A program made the position numbers and the translations under genes. A DNA stretch of 64,000 bases, from positions 29,147,758-29,211,757 of the forward strand of contig JBBMNZ010000001.1 in the NCBI GenBank assembly GCA_037954325.1, written 5' to 3'. This document shows, piece after piece, positions 1 to 11,400 of the stretch. Below the pieces are notes generated by a model. That model worked only from the letters and a program-made list of their open reading frames with translations. It did not search any database and was not told where the DNA came from. The stretch comes from Fistularia commersonii. Taxonomy: Eukaryota > Chordata > Actinopteri > Syngnathiformes > Fistulariidae. Position 1 is the first letter of the stretch. Every line of letters starts with the position of its first letter.

Positions 1-96
1 CACAAATCACCTCCCTCCATCTGACCTTCTCCTCTCTGGGCTTCCTCTGGTCCTCCTGCCAGGAAGCTCCAACCTCAGCGTCCTCCTAAACAAATA

Positions 97-853
97 CAGT
101 AGAACCTCAGCTCGCCAACGCCCCTAATGAGGGTCAAATCAGTCCACGCGCGGAGTTTTCGGTCAAATTTCGAATGAAGCGGCGAACAAGCCTCGGTGTC
201 TGACCACGCTAACAAACTGACGGGCTTGTTAGCGTGTAGCCTAGCGGCAGTCATGCGTTGTTATGATCGTCACCGATCGTTCATGGTTGTGTTTTACTGC
301 TACAACGCTTTTGTTCGGAAAGTTAGCCCTCCTCATGGCTCCCAAAGAAGGTTAAAAGTGGTGTTGACAATTTCAGTCCATCTGAAGAAGGAAATGATAG
401 CTCAACTTGAGAATTAGCCGTGCACAAAGGCGTGGCTAAGTCGACCATCTGTACGAGCCCGAAGAACAAAGATGTGCTCAAGGCGGCCGATGTGGCTTAA
501 AGGGGTGACAGAGAAAACAAGGAGGAGTTCATGTTTAGTTTGGATTAATGGAGACGGCGTTAGCGAGGGACTCGTACGCAACGGAAAGGAAGCAAAGGAA
601 ACGGCGAGGACAAGTGCCGCTAAGATTGGAAGGAACACCAGAAACGCATCGATGGTCGAGGTGATCTTAAATTCCTTTCTGTATTTTCACCACAATAAAA
701 AGTTTGAAAAGAGTGCAGAATGTATTTGGTGTTGAGGAGCGGATCAATGGAGCTTACATTGATTTCAGAGGGAAACACGATTCAGTTTGCAAACATTTCG
801 GCTCGCGAACGGAACCAAAGGACCAGAAACATTCATCAGCAGGGGTTCTACTG
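97..853 (+). mobile_element. Tigger/pogo-like DNA transposon remnant with TA target duplication
   Basis: The left end reads CAGTAGAACCTC and the right end is its inverted counterpart, ending GGTTCTACTG. The TA dinucleotides at 95-96 and 854-855 match the TA duplication of the Tc1/mariner superfamily. Plus-strand translation near 330-520 gives broken pieces of a pogo-type helix-turn-helix (LTIS then, after a stop, KSTI), typical of Tigger transposases, but with stops and without the catalytic part. It is a non-autonomous, decayed copy. Its insertion point is inside the LINE, so it is the younger of the two. Confidence 0.72.
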
Positions 854-1266
854 TATTCCCTCTCCCTCCTCGGAACATCTCCAGACCATCTCAGTCTGAC
901 TTTATCTCCCAGACATCCAACATACGCCGTCCCTCTGACGGGCTCCTTCCACATCCTCTCCATCCTCCTCCTTCCAGAGAACATCAACATCTTCCTCTCC
1001 GCCACCTCCAGCTCTGCTTCATGTCTTTTCCTCAATCCCGCGGTCTCTAAAGCTCACAACAATCGCTGGTCTCTCAACCGTCAACGCATTTCTTTTCATT
1101 CTGGATGATACTCTTTTACCGCCCGTTACCCCGACACTTTCCTCCACTCCTTCCAACCTGCTTGCACACCTTCATCTCTTCTCCACTCCATCTCTCCGTT
1201 GGCCCGAGGCAACCTACTTTGTCACCACTTCCTGAAGCCTCACAGTTTCACTTGGGTGCCTCTCCG

Positions 1267-1267
<1 letters not shown>

Positions 1268-1311
<44 letters not shown>
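1268..1311. repeat. (CA)n microsatellite
   Basis: About 22 uninterrupted CA units inside the LINE remnant. Confidence 0.95.
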
Positions 1312-1312
<1 letters not shown>

Positions 1313-2026
1313 CTCTCGAGATGGTCCTCCAGCTACTCCCTGCTCTCACTAGTGATCTTGACATCATCTGCAAACATCCTTGTCCGTGAAGGTTCTTGTC
1401 TGACCTCGACCGTCAGTCCTTCTGTAACCTCAGCAAACAGGAAGAGGCTCAGACGGATCCACGACGTGGTCCCGCCTCCAACGTAAACACCTCAGCGCTG
1501 TCTCACGCCGCCCAAACAAGCCGGACTTGGTCTTTCGGTTCCGGTCCCTCCCTCGGTACCGTGTCATACTTTTTCCAAGATCAACGGCGGCGCGGCGCCG
1601 CTCCCTCTGACCTTCTCCGTCAACATTGTCAAAGCAAACACCGCCGTCCGTCGCACTCGTTCTTGGCATGAAAGCTCGCGGCTGCCGGCGGAGCTCGCCT
1701 CTGCCCTCGCTGTCCTCCCATAACTTCATTGTAAGGCTCATCGACTTCATCCCTCTGTGGCGACAACAACTCTGCACGTCAGCCTTGTTGTTAAGAAACC
1801 CGCACTGACGCACGATTCCTCCTTCCTGAGGCCTCCGCTCTCTCGCTAAGATCCCGTCGAATGACTTAGTCAAAACCAAAACAAACGTCCATCTGTCCTA
1901 AACAAACCTCCTTCCATTCCTCCACAGGTGGATCCTCAGGCTGAGGTTTCTTCTGCGACGCCCTGCTCGCGTCACCTTTTCGGTCGACAGGAAGTCCCAC
2001 CGAGGGGTTGGACGTTCGGTACTCAC

Positions 2027-5000
2027 GGGTGTGTTGAAGACCTCGTTGTAGCAGACCGACGAGCGAAGGTACCAGCTGACGTTGAAGGCCAGGCTCCGGT
2101 CACATGACCCCGCGTCACCCTGGACTGCAGGAGGGGAAGATGAATGAGAATCAGAAGGCGAACGGGCCGGAGATCCGGCGTCAGAGCGGAAATGCCGGGT
2201 TCAGTTGTGATGGGACAGAAGGACGGCGGTATGTCAATTGTTTGGAGAGTTCTCTTTGTTGAAAGATTCAAATAAATGGAAAAATTCCTTCCAGAATGAA
2301 GTTGAAAACATATATAAATGTATTATTTTGCTAATGTATTTTTCTGGAGAGGTGAATATTGCAAATTTCTTCAAGAATTTAATCTCTATTTTTGCGCCTA
2401 ATTGAATGTTGCCAACTGTTTTGATTTTTTTTCTTGACCGTTTTGAAGTGATTTCTTGCTGGGGCCAATACACGCTATTTTAATATACAGATCATTTATT
2501 GCTCCTTTTTCAGAACATTGTTTGTCATTTGAAAAATGTACACGTTATCGGCAGCCCGATGAATTTAGCCGAGTCTACAGACAGGCAGACGTTGAGACGG
2601 AGTAAAAGTATCCCTGCCTTCAGCGTGAACACATTCTGATTCTGAAAGACACTGCGCTGATGCTTGAGCTGCCCCAGATCAGGTTAGGCACCAAGTTAGG
2701 CTATGCAGTGTGTGTGTGTGTGTGTGTGTACGTTTGTGTACGTCTTTGTCCAAAAAAAAAAAAAAACTAACCCCAGCGTACTGTTCTGTATATTTCCTGT
2801 GCATCTTGTATTTGCAAGTGTTATTTGCAGTGCTTCTGTCCTCTATTGTAAGTCGCTTTGGATAAAAGCGTCTGCCAAATGTAATGTAATGTAATGTAAT
2901 GTAATGTTAAGACACAAACGTCCGCCAAGCATCACTCTTCGAGGTCCGGTCGGTTCCCAATTTTCATACCGGGCCGATGAGCCGAAGCTGCCCCGGCCGG
3001 TCCGGCACGCTTTCATGGACCCGTGATTTAAGAATAAGAACAACTTTATTTATCCCGAAGGAAATTGTTGTGCCAGAGTTTCAAGTAAAACACAACAAAA
3101 ATAAATAATAGTTGGAAATTGTATAGACAGTATAAAAAAAAGGGGTGAGAATAAGAAATACAAATAAAACTATTAAGTGTCAAAGTAACAAGTCAAGACT
3201 ATAAAGCAATGGTTCTTAACCTGGGTTGGATCGAACCCCAGGGGTTCGGCGGAGGTCAAGACACACATTGGTGATGACATCACCGGCCGCAGGTGATCAC
3301 GCCACATCGCTCGGCCTATCCGTGCTGCGGGGATTTTGGCGCGATCAGTTGTAGTAACTTGTGACTGTCGCGATGGTACGTCATGTGATTTCTTTCTTAA
3401 TATCTTAATCCCTTCATACTAATTATGTCGGGCAAATAAAGAAAGCGGTCGGAAGAACACGTACAATACGGATTCACGCGTATGACGGAACGCGATTGGA
3501 ATCGATGTCCTAACCGCATGATTTGCAAAGACAAGGTGAGCAATTCTAGTCCGGCACCGGCAAAACTAAGGGAAGGCTTCCTTCAGCTGCATGGAGATGG
3601 GAGCTACAAGAACATAGCGCTTGCTGAATTCAAGGTGAAGGGAGCCAGATTCCATGAAAAGGCTCCTCCGCCTGTTCTTTGTACCATCAACGAACCGATC
3701 CTCCATCCAATAAAGAAGGGTTCGGTGAATGCGCATGTAAAACAGGTGGGGTTCAGTACCTCCGACAAGGTTAAGAACCACTGCTATAAAGTGTCTTAAG
3801 TACAAAGATTTTGAGATTCCCTGCGGCTGAAGGGCCGCAGGCCACAGCCTGAGGTAAGAAGGACCTCCTTCCCTCCAGAAGTGAACTTTCTGCCAGTAAA
3901 TGTCCAGTGTGTGAAAGTTAAAAATGACTCGGTGGAGACACTTACACTTCATGAAGATGGAGGTGTTGGTGTAGAGCGTCTTCCGGAAAACCACGTTCTG
4001 CGACTGCAAAACAAGCCAGAGCCGTCAGTCGGTCGCCCGGTCGAACCTGTTGCGTTTCCGCCAACACGCTGTTCTACAACATGCGTTTCTTTCACGGGAA
4101 AATAAACACCGTCTTTCTTTGACACCCGGTCGGACCGGCGCCTGGAACGAGCAGGACGACCGGCGAACGACGGAAAAGACGCGGCGGTTTCTGGCTGAAT
4201 TTCTTATGTTGGAATAAGAAAATATTCTTTGAAACATTATTTCACAGCGACAAGATTTTCCATGTGTGTATTAGTTTATGCTACAATAAAACGAACCGGC
4301 GGAGAGCCGGGAACCGACCAGATGTTCCACCTACAAATCCAAAACGGGTGAAAATGCACCAAAGTTATTGGAGGATATTTGACATCCTCGCCTCAAATGA
4401 ACAAGAAAAGGTGAATTTGCCAACACAAAAAGGAAACAGGCAAAAAGGCCAAAAGATTTGTTTGTTTGTTTTTTTTTTACTTTTCTTACTCCAAGACCAT
4501 GTTGGGCCAAAACAAAGCCAGCAAACATGCAAGCGAGCCCGGGGTCTCCTGGACGATCCCGGTGATGACGAACGGTTTTTAACGAAAACATCGATTTCTT
4601 TTTCTTGCATTTTTCATCCAGAGCGCCACATTTCCCTCGGCGGCTGCTTCTGCCGCCGCTGCCGGTCCCGCCCGCCCGGCCGTCCGCCCGGCCCTGCCGC
4701 TCCCTCCGGCCGGTGGGCCGGGCGGGCGGCCGGGCGGACCGACGCTCCGCACCGCGTCCGCGTCCTCGCCCGCCGGAGCCGCGACCGGAACCCAGGAGAG
4801 CGGCCTTCCTTACGGGTCGGTACCGAGGGGCCGCCCGGCAGGAGGAGCCGAGACAGCCGGGCGGTCGGTCGGTCGCTCGGTCGGTCGGTCGGTCGGTTAG
4901 CCACCTCGGCTAACTAGCCCGCCGTCAAAAGCCCCGCACCGATTCACCTTGGAAGTTGGAAGTGGAAAAGGCGAACCGGCGCGGAGGTTCGACGCTCACC

Positions 5001-5104
5001 GAGTTGATGTCGACGCTCCACACGGAAACCTCCGCCGCCCCGCCGGTGCGGAGAAGCGCCGCCAACAGCAGCAAACACCGGCAACGCGCCGCCGCATCGG
5101 GCAT
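2027..5104 (-). CDS. tmem87a: TMEM87A-like transmembrane protein, 5' part (coding exons 1-3)
   Basis: Coding exons on the minus strand are 5104-5000, 4003-3946 and 2124-2027, with reading phases 0, 1 and 0 that fit together. Exon 1 starts at an ATG with A at -3 and encodes 35 residues beginning with a hydrophobic signal peptide (LLLLAALL). Exons 2-3 encode a luminal domain containing VVFRKTLYTNTSIFMKF and, further on, SWYLRSSVCYNEVFN. This matches the family pattern in which an LFRNTT-like strand is followed by a Cys-containing WYL..CYNE segment. TMEM87A is a Golgi GPCR-like (GOLD-domain seven-helix) protein linked to retrograde transport. The seven-helix part and the C-terminus lie beyond the left edge; no further exon is seen in 1-2026. 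Human TMEM87A is also the minus-strand neighbour of GANC, which supports the call. Confidence 0.87.
2708..2905 (+). repeat. GT microsatellite, A-run and teleost dispersed repeat tail
   Basis: A (GT)11 run at 2708-2729 is followed by a poly-A run and then, at 2845-2905, by the familiar fish sequence AAGTCGCTTTGGATAAAAGC ending in five TGTAA units. The same sequence occurs inverted at 5446-5540. Intronic in tmem87a. Confidence 0.8.
3031..3198 (-). repeat. LINE 3' tail fragment (AACTTTATTTATCCC type)
   Basis: The segment starting AGAACAACTTTATTTATCCC is almost identical over about 50 bp to the reverse complement of 43025-43070, where the same element carries a longer upstream part. A diverged copy lies at 11108-11165. 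It is a truncated non-LTR retroelement end in antisense orientation. Confidence 0.7.
3207..3783 (+). mobile_element. hAT transposon (ZBED/BED-finger type), deleted, with 8-bp target duplication
   Basis: The ends are inverted repeats (CAATGGTTCTTAACC at 3207 and its near-perfect complement ending at 3783). They are flanked by identical 8-bp copies CTATAAAG at 3199-3206 and 3784-3791, the length expected for hAT elements. From about 3427 a broken reading frame encodes a BED zinc-finger start (TERDWNRCP.RMIC and LREGFLQLHGDG), as in ZBED5/FAM200-type transposases. There is a stop after the fourth codon, a finger Cys replaced by Arg, and no catalytic domain. Non-autonomous. Intron 2 of tmem87a. 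Confidence 0.85.
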
Positions 5105-5300
5105 CTTCGTCCGCCGATGCGTCCGCCTGGAGGACTGGCTTCGGATCCGGACTCCCCGCCGCGCAGCGCCCGCCGACCGACACAAGGGGGCGGCAAAGCG
5201 CCGCCACGGACCTCCGGTGTCCGTGGAACTCGTTCCCCGTCGTTCCCGGTTGTTCCCGGTCGTTCCCCTTCCTTCCTCCCGCCAACAAACCGCCTCCCGG
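4620..5300. promoter_or_regulatory. CpG-rich region at the 5' end of tmem87a
   Basis: Dense CpG from about 4620 to 5300 spans tmem87a exon 1 (5104-5000) and the start of its first intron. It includes a short CGGT tandem at about 4862-4898. This is the likely promoter and first-exon island. No TATA box is evident on the minus strand upstream of 5104. The exact transcription start cannot be placed. Confidence 0.55.
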
Positions 5301-5445
5301 TCCTCTTCCACGCCGCCTCTCTGCCGGTGAACTCGCTTCCCTCCTTCCTCCTTCTTTCCACCTGCCGTCACAGAGGTCAAAGCCAAGGCCTGCAGGTCAC
5401 TGTCTCGGGGCAAAGGTCCGACTGTCTGAGAGCAAAAAGTCCGAC

Positions 5446-6133
5446 GCCTGCATTACATGGCATCATATCACATTACATTACATCACGTTACATTAGTTAT
5501 TTAGCAAACGCTTTTATCCAAAGCGACTTACAAAACTTGCGATTCAATAACTGAAGATCCAAAGCACCAGTAGTCATTATTCAGAAGTTACCACCCTACC
5601 AAATAGCCATCTCAAAACCATATACATACATACATTCATTTCTTTGTTTTTTTTTTTTTTGGGGGGGGGGGTTAAGTGCGTTTAGTTGGGTAGTGCTTGG
5701 TGAAGAGGTATGTTTTTAGCTCTCAGCAGAAGATGGGCAGCGACTTGCTGTTCTGACCTTTTCCGGGAGTTCGTTCCACCACTGAAGAGCCGAGACCGAG
5801 AAGACCCGAGACCGGTTGGATCTGCAGCCGGGGCTCTGAGTGACGGGGTGGACGGTCGCCCAGAGGCGGCGGATCGGAGGGGACGGGTAGGGACGAGTGG
5901 CCGGACCATATCCTGGAGATAAGACGGGGCCGTCCCATTCACCGGGCAGTAGACGAGCACCAGGGTCTTGGACTTGATGTGGCGGCTACCGGGAGCCGGT
6001 GAAGGGACAGAAGAAGGGGAGTGTGTGGGAGAATCTGGGACGGTGGAACACCAGGCGAGATGATGCTTTCTGAAGAAGCTCCAGAGGCCTGATGGTCACC
6101 GGCGAGGAGGGAGTTGCAGCAGTTTTATTGACC
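5446..6133 (-). repeat. Teleost dispersed repeat, minus orientation
   Basis: Begins with ACATTACATT repeats, followed by the CTTTTATCCAAAGCGACTTA signature, and runs through a long body (GAGTTCGTTCCACCA, CTGATGGTCACC, GAGGGAGTTGCAGCAG) that I recognise as one high-copy fish repeat. A T-run then G-run (about 5647-5671) interrupts it. It is non-coding in all frames. It occupies much of the tmem87a-ganc interval. Confidence 0.7.
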
Positions 6134-6262
6134 ATAAACTACATTTCCCACAACTCAGGCCCATCATGTGGACTTTAAATATGTGATTTATTTTTAGATA
6201 AGATGTGTGTGCAGGCGCGCCCCCCCAGAGGCCTTCGCTCCGAAACCTGAGACAGTTAACAC

Positions 6263-6300
<38 letters not shown>

Positions 6301-7640
6301 GGGGTGGCAGAGGATCCCTAAATGTCTGGAGAGAGAAAAGCGGATGCGGATGGAAGGCTGTTTCAAGAAAGATGGATCAGCATCACAAAAACTTGATTTG
6401 TCCCTGAGGGGCGATTGTGTGGGCGCGTGGGGCAGCAGCATCCAGGTTGTGAACATCAGGGGGGGTCGGCGTGGCCATAAGGGCTTTGCGGGGCCGCCGG
6501 GAAGCAAAGCGAGGAGTCGGACGGCTCCGGGGACGAAGGTCGACCTTCGAGTCGGCCGCCGCTTGATGCCGACCGATCTGCCGCCATCCTTTGGGCTGCT
6601 TTTAATATCTGAGCGTCGTCCAGGCGGCGAGCGCTCCCAGTATTATATATTATATACCGACGCGCTCGCTCCAGGACGTTCCTCCAGTTGGCTGATGGAG
6701 CAGAACAAGCAGGGGAAGGAGATCCTTACGTTCTCGAGGAAGGCGTCTTAGAACCTGGGACGGAAACCCAGGAACCTTTGGGATTTGAATGACTTCTTTC
6801 ACACTAAGGAGTAATTCCATGAGTTCTACGTTAGGTTCCTCTCAGTTAGACGTGTTGTAGGTTAGCGGCACCGGTGGAGGTCCTCGGGAACCCAGGACGT
6901 CTGTGGAAGTTCTCCATGATCCGGGTCACGGCGAACACGCGTGGAAATCTTCTCGTCTTGAATTTCTTCTCTTGAAGACGTTTCTTGGATTAGCTGGACC
7001 AGAATCCGTTCCGATCCGGGTCATCGACAGAAGTTGTACACTCTATAGACATTGAAATTTGACTATTCCCATAAATAAACAAGGTCATGTTCCTAAAATG
7101 TTCACATTTCTGACAGTGTTTGTGTTTTTCAAATGAAGCACCATTTCTGAAATTTGAGAAACTATTCAGCTTGTTCTCTAAATTTACCTGAAAGCGGTGT
7201 TGATCATTTCTCAAGAGTTTAAATTTATATCATTAGTGTAAATCAGTAAATAATTCATTGTTGGCAAAGTGACCCATTCAGCGGGGAAAAACACGTTAAA
7301 TGATTGCATTTTTAGAGTTTTAAGGAAAGTGACCTGACGTGTATGAACTATCAGAGACCAATTGGACATTTAAATATTGCCTTGAATGAACAAGAGACTG
7401 TTTCTGGGAGTTTAAACTGTTCAAACCGGCGGTATTTGTGTTCTTCAAATGAAACAAACTCTGAAATGTGAGCAAATAGTTCACTTTTTGTCTCAGTTTA
7501 AAGCTGTGTTGATCATTTCTCGACATTTCTCAGCGAATCCGTTTTGTTGTGTTTTAATGAGTCAATAATTCATAGATACCGATTCGACCCCCGAAAAGTG
7601 AAATCATTTTTCGTGTTTTAGTGCTGATTTTATTTTGAAA
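6134..7640. other. Intergenic interval tmem87a-ganc
   Basis: Contains a CA microsatellite at 6259-6298 and AT-rich unique sequence. The stretches near 6990-7220 and 7320-7530 resemble each other (both contain CTTCAAATGAA near a TGTTTGTGTT- or GTATTTGTGTT-like motif and end close to TGTTGATCATTTCTC), suggesting an old local duplication or paired repeat copies. No gene evidence. Confidence 0.5.
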
Positions 7641-7646
7641 CTGACA

Positions 7647-7655
7647 CCGGAAGCG
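7647..7655 (+). promoter_or_regulatory. ETS-type site in the ganc promoter region
   Basis: CCGGAAGCG, an ETS/GABP-like core, lies about 150 bp upstream of the ganc ATG in a CpG-rich, TATA-less stretch. Motif match only; function inferred. Confidence 0.35.
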
Positions 7656-7800
7656 CATTCGGTGCAGGTCCGGCCGCCAGCCGGATCACGGGGATCCGCG
7701 GCGGGACGCGTTTCGTGTCAGAAAACGTTTGCGGAGACAAACCGAGCGGACGGTTCCGGTATTCGGTCTCCGGTCTTTGCCAGCCGGGTTTGGCGACGGA

Positions 7801-7974
7801 ATGTCGGGAGCGGGAGCAGCCGCCGCCGCGGACAGGTACCGTCGAGCCGAGCCGAGCCGAACCGAGCCGAACCGAGCCGAGTCGGTGTACAGCTCGTGTG
7901 ACGTCACCGATCTAACTGTGGATCGGAAACGTATCGATCAGTGACTGACAGGAAGTCACCGCCAGCTTTACTTG

Positions 7975-8053
<79 letters not shown>

Positions 8054-8372
8054 TCCTTCCGTCCCGCAGTGACCTCCCTGCAGGGAAACAACCCAAGAAA
8101 AGCCAGAATGTTGCCTTCTACAGGTGAGCTGGCCTTCCATGTTAGAAATGTAATATTTATTTGTGACGTCTGGTGCCTTTTTCCCGCTCAATGTGTGGAT
8201 GCACGTGTCCAGATCGTACCGACGGTGGATCCTGTGGCTGGTTTGTTGCAAAAGAGACTTAAATGTGTTTTTTTCCCCCAGTATGTTTAAAATCCTGCAC
8301 GTGCTTTTCAGTAGCTCCTTCATGAGCGTCCTCCCTGCTCGTGTCCTGATGCATTGTTGTTGTTGTTGTTCT

Positions 8373-8407
<35 letters not shown>

Positions 8408-11400
8408 CCGCAGGCGGCAGGTCGCGGCTCCGGCCTCGCGGCACCGAGCGCTGCTGGACACCCTGCTTCTCAGCGGGAGCGGCGCTCAGATGGAGCTCTG
8501 CCAGCCCGACTCGCAGGTCCGAACCGACGCCGTTTCACCTTTCCACAAGAGGAACAACGACGCCTTTATCATCCTTTTCAGTCTGTGGGGGCGGTTCATT
8601 GTCACACAGGGACATTTGATAAACATCGACGGCGTCAAAGCGACACTAACAGAAAAGCAACACACTTATAAAACGTGAATAGAATAAAAGTTTTTTCCTC
8701 CCTCTTCTGACTGGCCTCACGCTGGCCGCTGAGCGACGCCCAGACGGACACAACGGGTCTGCTTTTTAGGAATGAGTGGAAGATCTCACGAGAAGGACGG
8801 GAGGCCGTTTAGAAGAGGGTTTCCAAGTAGATCGGCAAAAACCGGGGCTTTGAGTCTATCGCCGCTCTCATGACCTGGACAACGAGCATAGCCGGGAGGT
8901 CCGGTCCGGTCCGGGAAAGCACGTGAAAAGGTGGACCGAAACACATCGGAACAGCTTCTGCTGTTTTTTTATTTTAGTATATATAACAATCGATAACCTG
9001 AAAGGTATGTCGATGCCGGCCCGTTAGCGAGAACGTCGCCGGAAACAAAGTGAAAATGATCAAACCGTCAAAAAAAACAATAAGAAACTTGGTCTGGTGT
9101 TAAAGATGACCAAAGAGTTTGAGGGAGAAACCAGCCGAAAATCAGTTTCAAATCATCCGAAATTGGACAAGAAGCTTAAAAGCTGTTGAAATCTTTAAAA
9201 AGTAGTCAAAAAGTCAAAAACGTCAGCTTTATTGACAAATACTTGTCAGGAGCACTTTAGCCAGAATGAAGCTCAAGCATTATTTAGAATGACATCAGAA
9301 AAGATCGGTAAAAGTGAACACACGGAAAAGAACGAGCAAAGGCGAAAACTATAAAATGAAAATGATTTTAAGTTAATGGAGAAATAAATAAAAAAATTTA
9401 AAAAAAAAACACAAAATCGAAAATTGTATTCAAAAAGAACGCATCGAGACAAACTGCGGTTTTAATCGACTGTATTAAAATCCAGGAGAAAATGCTTGAA
9501 CCTGCCAAAGTGAACCTATCAGGAGGCAGGTAACCTGTTAACCTGTTAGGCAGGTAACCTGTTAGTTTGCCTAAAGTGTGAGTTTCCTCTCGCCGTCCCC
9601 GCAGGCCCGGCTGCTGCTCTGCGTGTCGCCCTGCGCCGACGGGACCCTGCGGCTTCTCATCGACCAGCTCGGAGCCGCGAAGCCTCGCTACCGCGTCCCG
9701 GACGTGCTGACCGGGGCGGCGCCGTCCCAGCCGTGAGAAGAATCCCCCCCGATCCTTGTGTGCATGTGTGTGCATGTGTGTGCACGCGCTTGCACGGTGG
9801 ATCGTTTTCCCTGCAGATTTTGCGGTTGTGCTCGTGGTTCATAAAACGCTAATATACTGCTCAAAAAAATAAAGGGAACACTTGAACAACACAATGTAAC
9901 TCCAAGTCAATCCCACTCGTGTGAAATCATCGTGTCCACTCAGGAAGCAACACACATTCATTTGGACTCGTTTTAAGGACATTACATCAAAGTTGGATCA
10001 GCCTGGGGTTTGTTTTTACACTTTAATGTTGAGTGTGATTCCTAATCCAGACCTCCATGGGTTGATACAATTGATTTCCATTGATCATTTTGGTGTGATT
10101 TTGTTGTCGGCACATTCAACTGTGTAAAGAGCAAAGTATTTCATAAGAATATTTCATTCATTTAGATCTAGGATGTGTTTTTTAAGTGTTCCCTTTATTT
10201 TTTTGAGCAGTGTATATTCTATTAATCGACGCGTCATCGAGGCAAAACAGTGACCGCAATGAAAAGCTATTCAATAGACAAAGAAAAATGTATTTCTCTG
10301 GAGAATCTTTTTTTCCCGAGCAGAGAAGACGCCCCTCTTCGTGCCTGACCTTTGCCCCGCCGGCTTGTGCGTCAGGATGAGGCTGGAGATCCGGACGCAG
10401 GACTCCGTCACCCTCTCCTGGGCGTCCGGCCTTCACGCGTGTCGCGTGCAGCGTTTCCCGTTCCGGCTGGTCGTCCTGTACGAGGGCAGAGTCGCCGTCA
10501 CGTTCAACGCCGGAAGGAAGCTGTGGTTCGAGACGCCGGGGGATCGACCCGGGTCAGGATCTCAACAATGTTTTTTTTTTTTTTTTTGGGGTTTTTCTCT
10601 GTAAAACAGCCAAATTAAAATTTGAAAAAGTAAATTATTACCGTCCATCTTGGTTTCCGCCCCCAGGGAAATGTCTCACGGCGACGAGGTGAGACCGCAG
10701 CCCGACCGGCGAGGCCTCGGCGGCATGAAGTAACGCTGTTCTGTCCGCAGGAGGACGGGCTGTGGAGGGAGACGTACGGACAGTTTGTGGACGTCAAAGC
10801 CAACGGTTGGTATCTGCGGCGATACAGAGGTCAAAGGGTCGGCGCCGACGTGGAAGCTATGCCAGATAGGGCTCGTGTTCAACTCGAATCCTGGAAAGTC
10901 TGTCCGTAAGAGTCGTCTTTAAATGGCACCGACGCCGAGCTCAGGAGCCGTAGAAAGTCATTTTTGAAATAAAAATGACTTAAAGCCCAACACTGGACCG
11001 AAAAGCTGAAAAAAAGGCTAAAACACCCCGGACCGGCTGGCGGACGATGGCGGGGCTTCACTCTTCCCGGGTGATTTGCTGTCCAGAATCCAAATTGTTC
11101 TCCTCCATTTTAAGAGAAGTTAAACTTTATTGATCCCAATTCCTTTGTCACAGCAGCGTAACAGTTATAATGTCCAAAAAAATGGAAATAATAGGAATAT
11201 AAATATGAATAGAGAGGCAGAAGACAGAACCAAAAATCCATGAATAAATAGACAGCAGGCAAGATGGGAGCGACCACGTGTCATGACTTCAGTTTGACGC
11301 CGGCGTGTTTTAACCTGTTGATTCTTTGAAAAGCGAGATGATTGATCCGCGCACGTGTGCGTCATCGGCGTCTTCAGGTGATGTTGTGTGCGCAGGGCCG

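Larger units (their letters stand above)
1..1880 (-). mobile_element. LINE (non-LTR retrotransposon) remnant, interrupted by a Tigger element
   Basis: Minus-strand translation gives decayed pieces of a fish LINE reverse transcriptase. At about 1790-1560 there is a segment with NNKADVQSC, RHRGMKSMS and TMKLWE. At about 1035-860 comes the C-terminal region with AELEVAERKM and RGTAYVG. At 94-1 is the last stretch with LELPGRR. The order is that of one element reading right to left. The pieces at 1-94 and from 856 onward join directly once the element at 97-853 is removed, so this is one LINE with a nested insertion. A CA microsatellite (1268-1311) has grown inside it. It lies in intron 3 of tmem87a, in the gene's sense orientation. 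No intact ORF remains. Fragments of the same family occur at 25705-25985 and 61590-62240. Confidence 0.75.

Noticed and set aside
4264..4917. 217-codon plus-strand frame rich in R, P, G
   Set aside because: Chance open frame in CpG-rich DNA of tmem87a intron 1; no family match and the opposite strand holds the gene.
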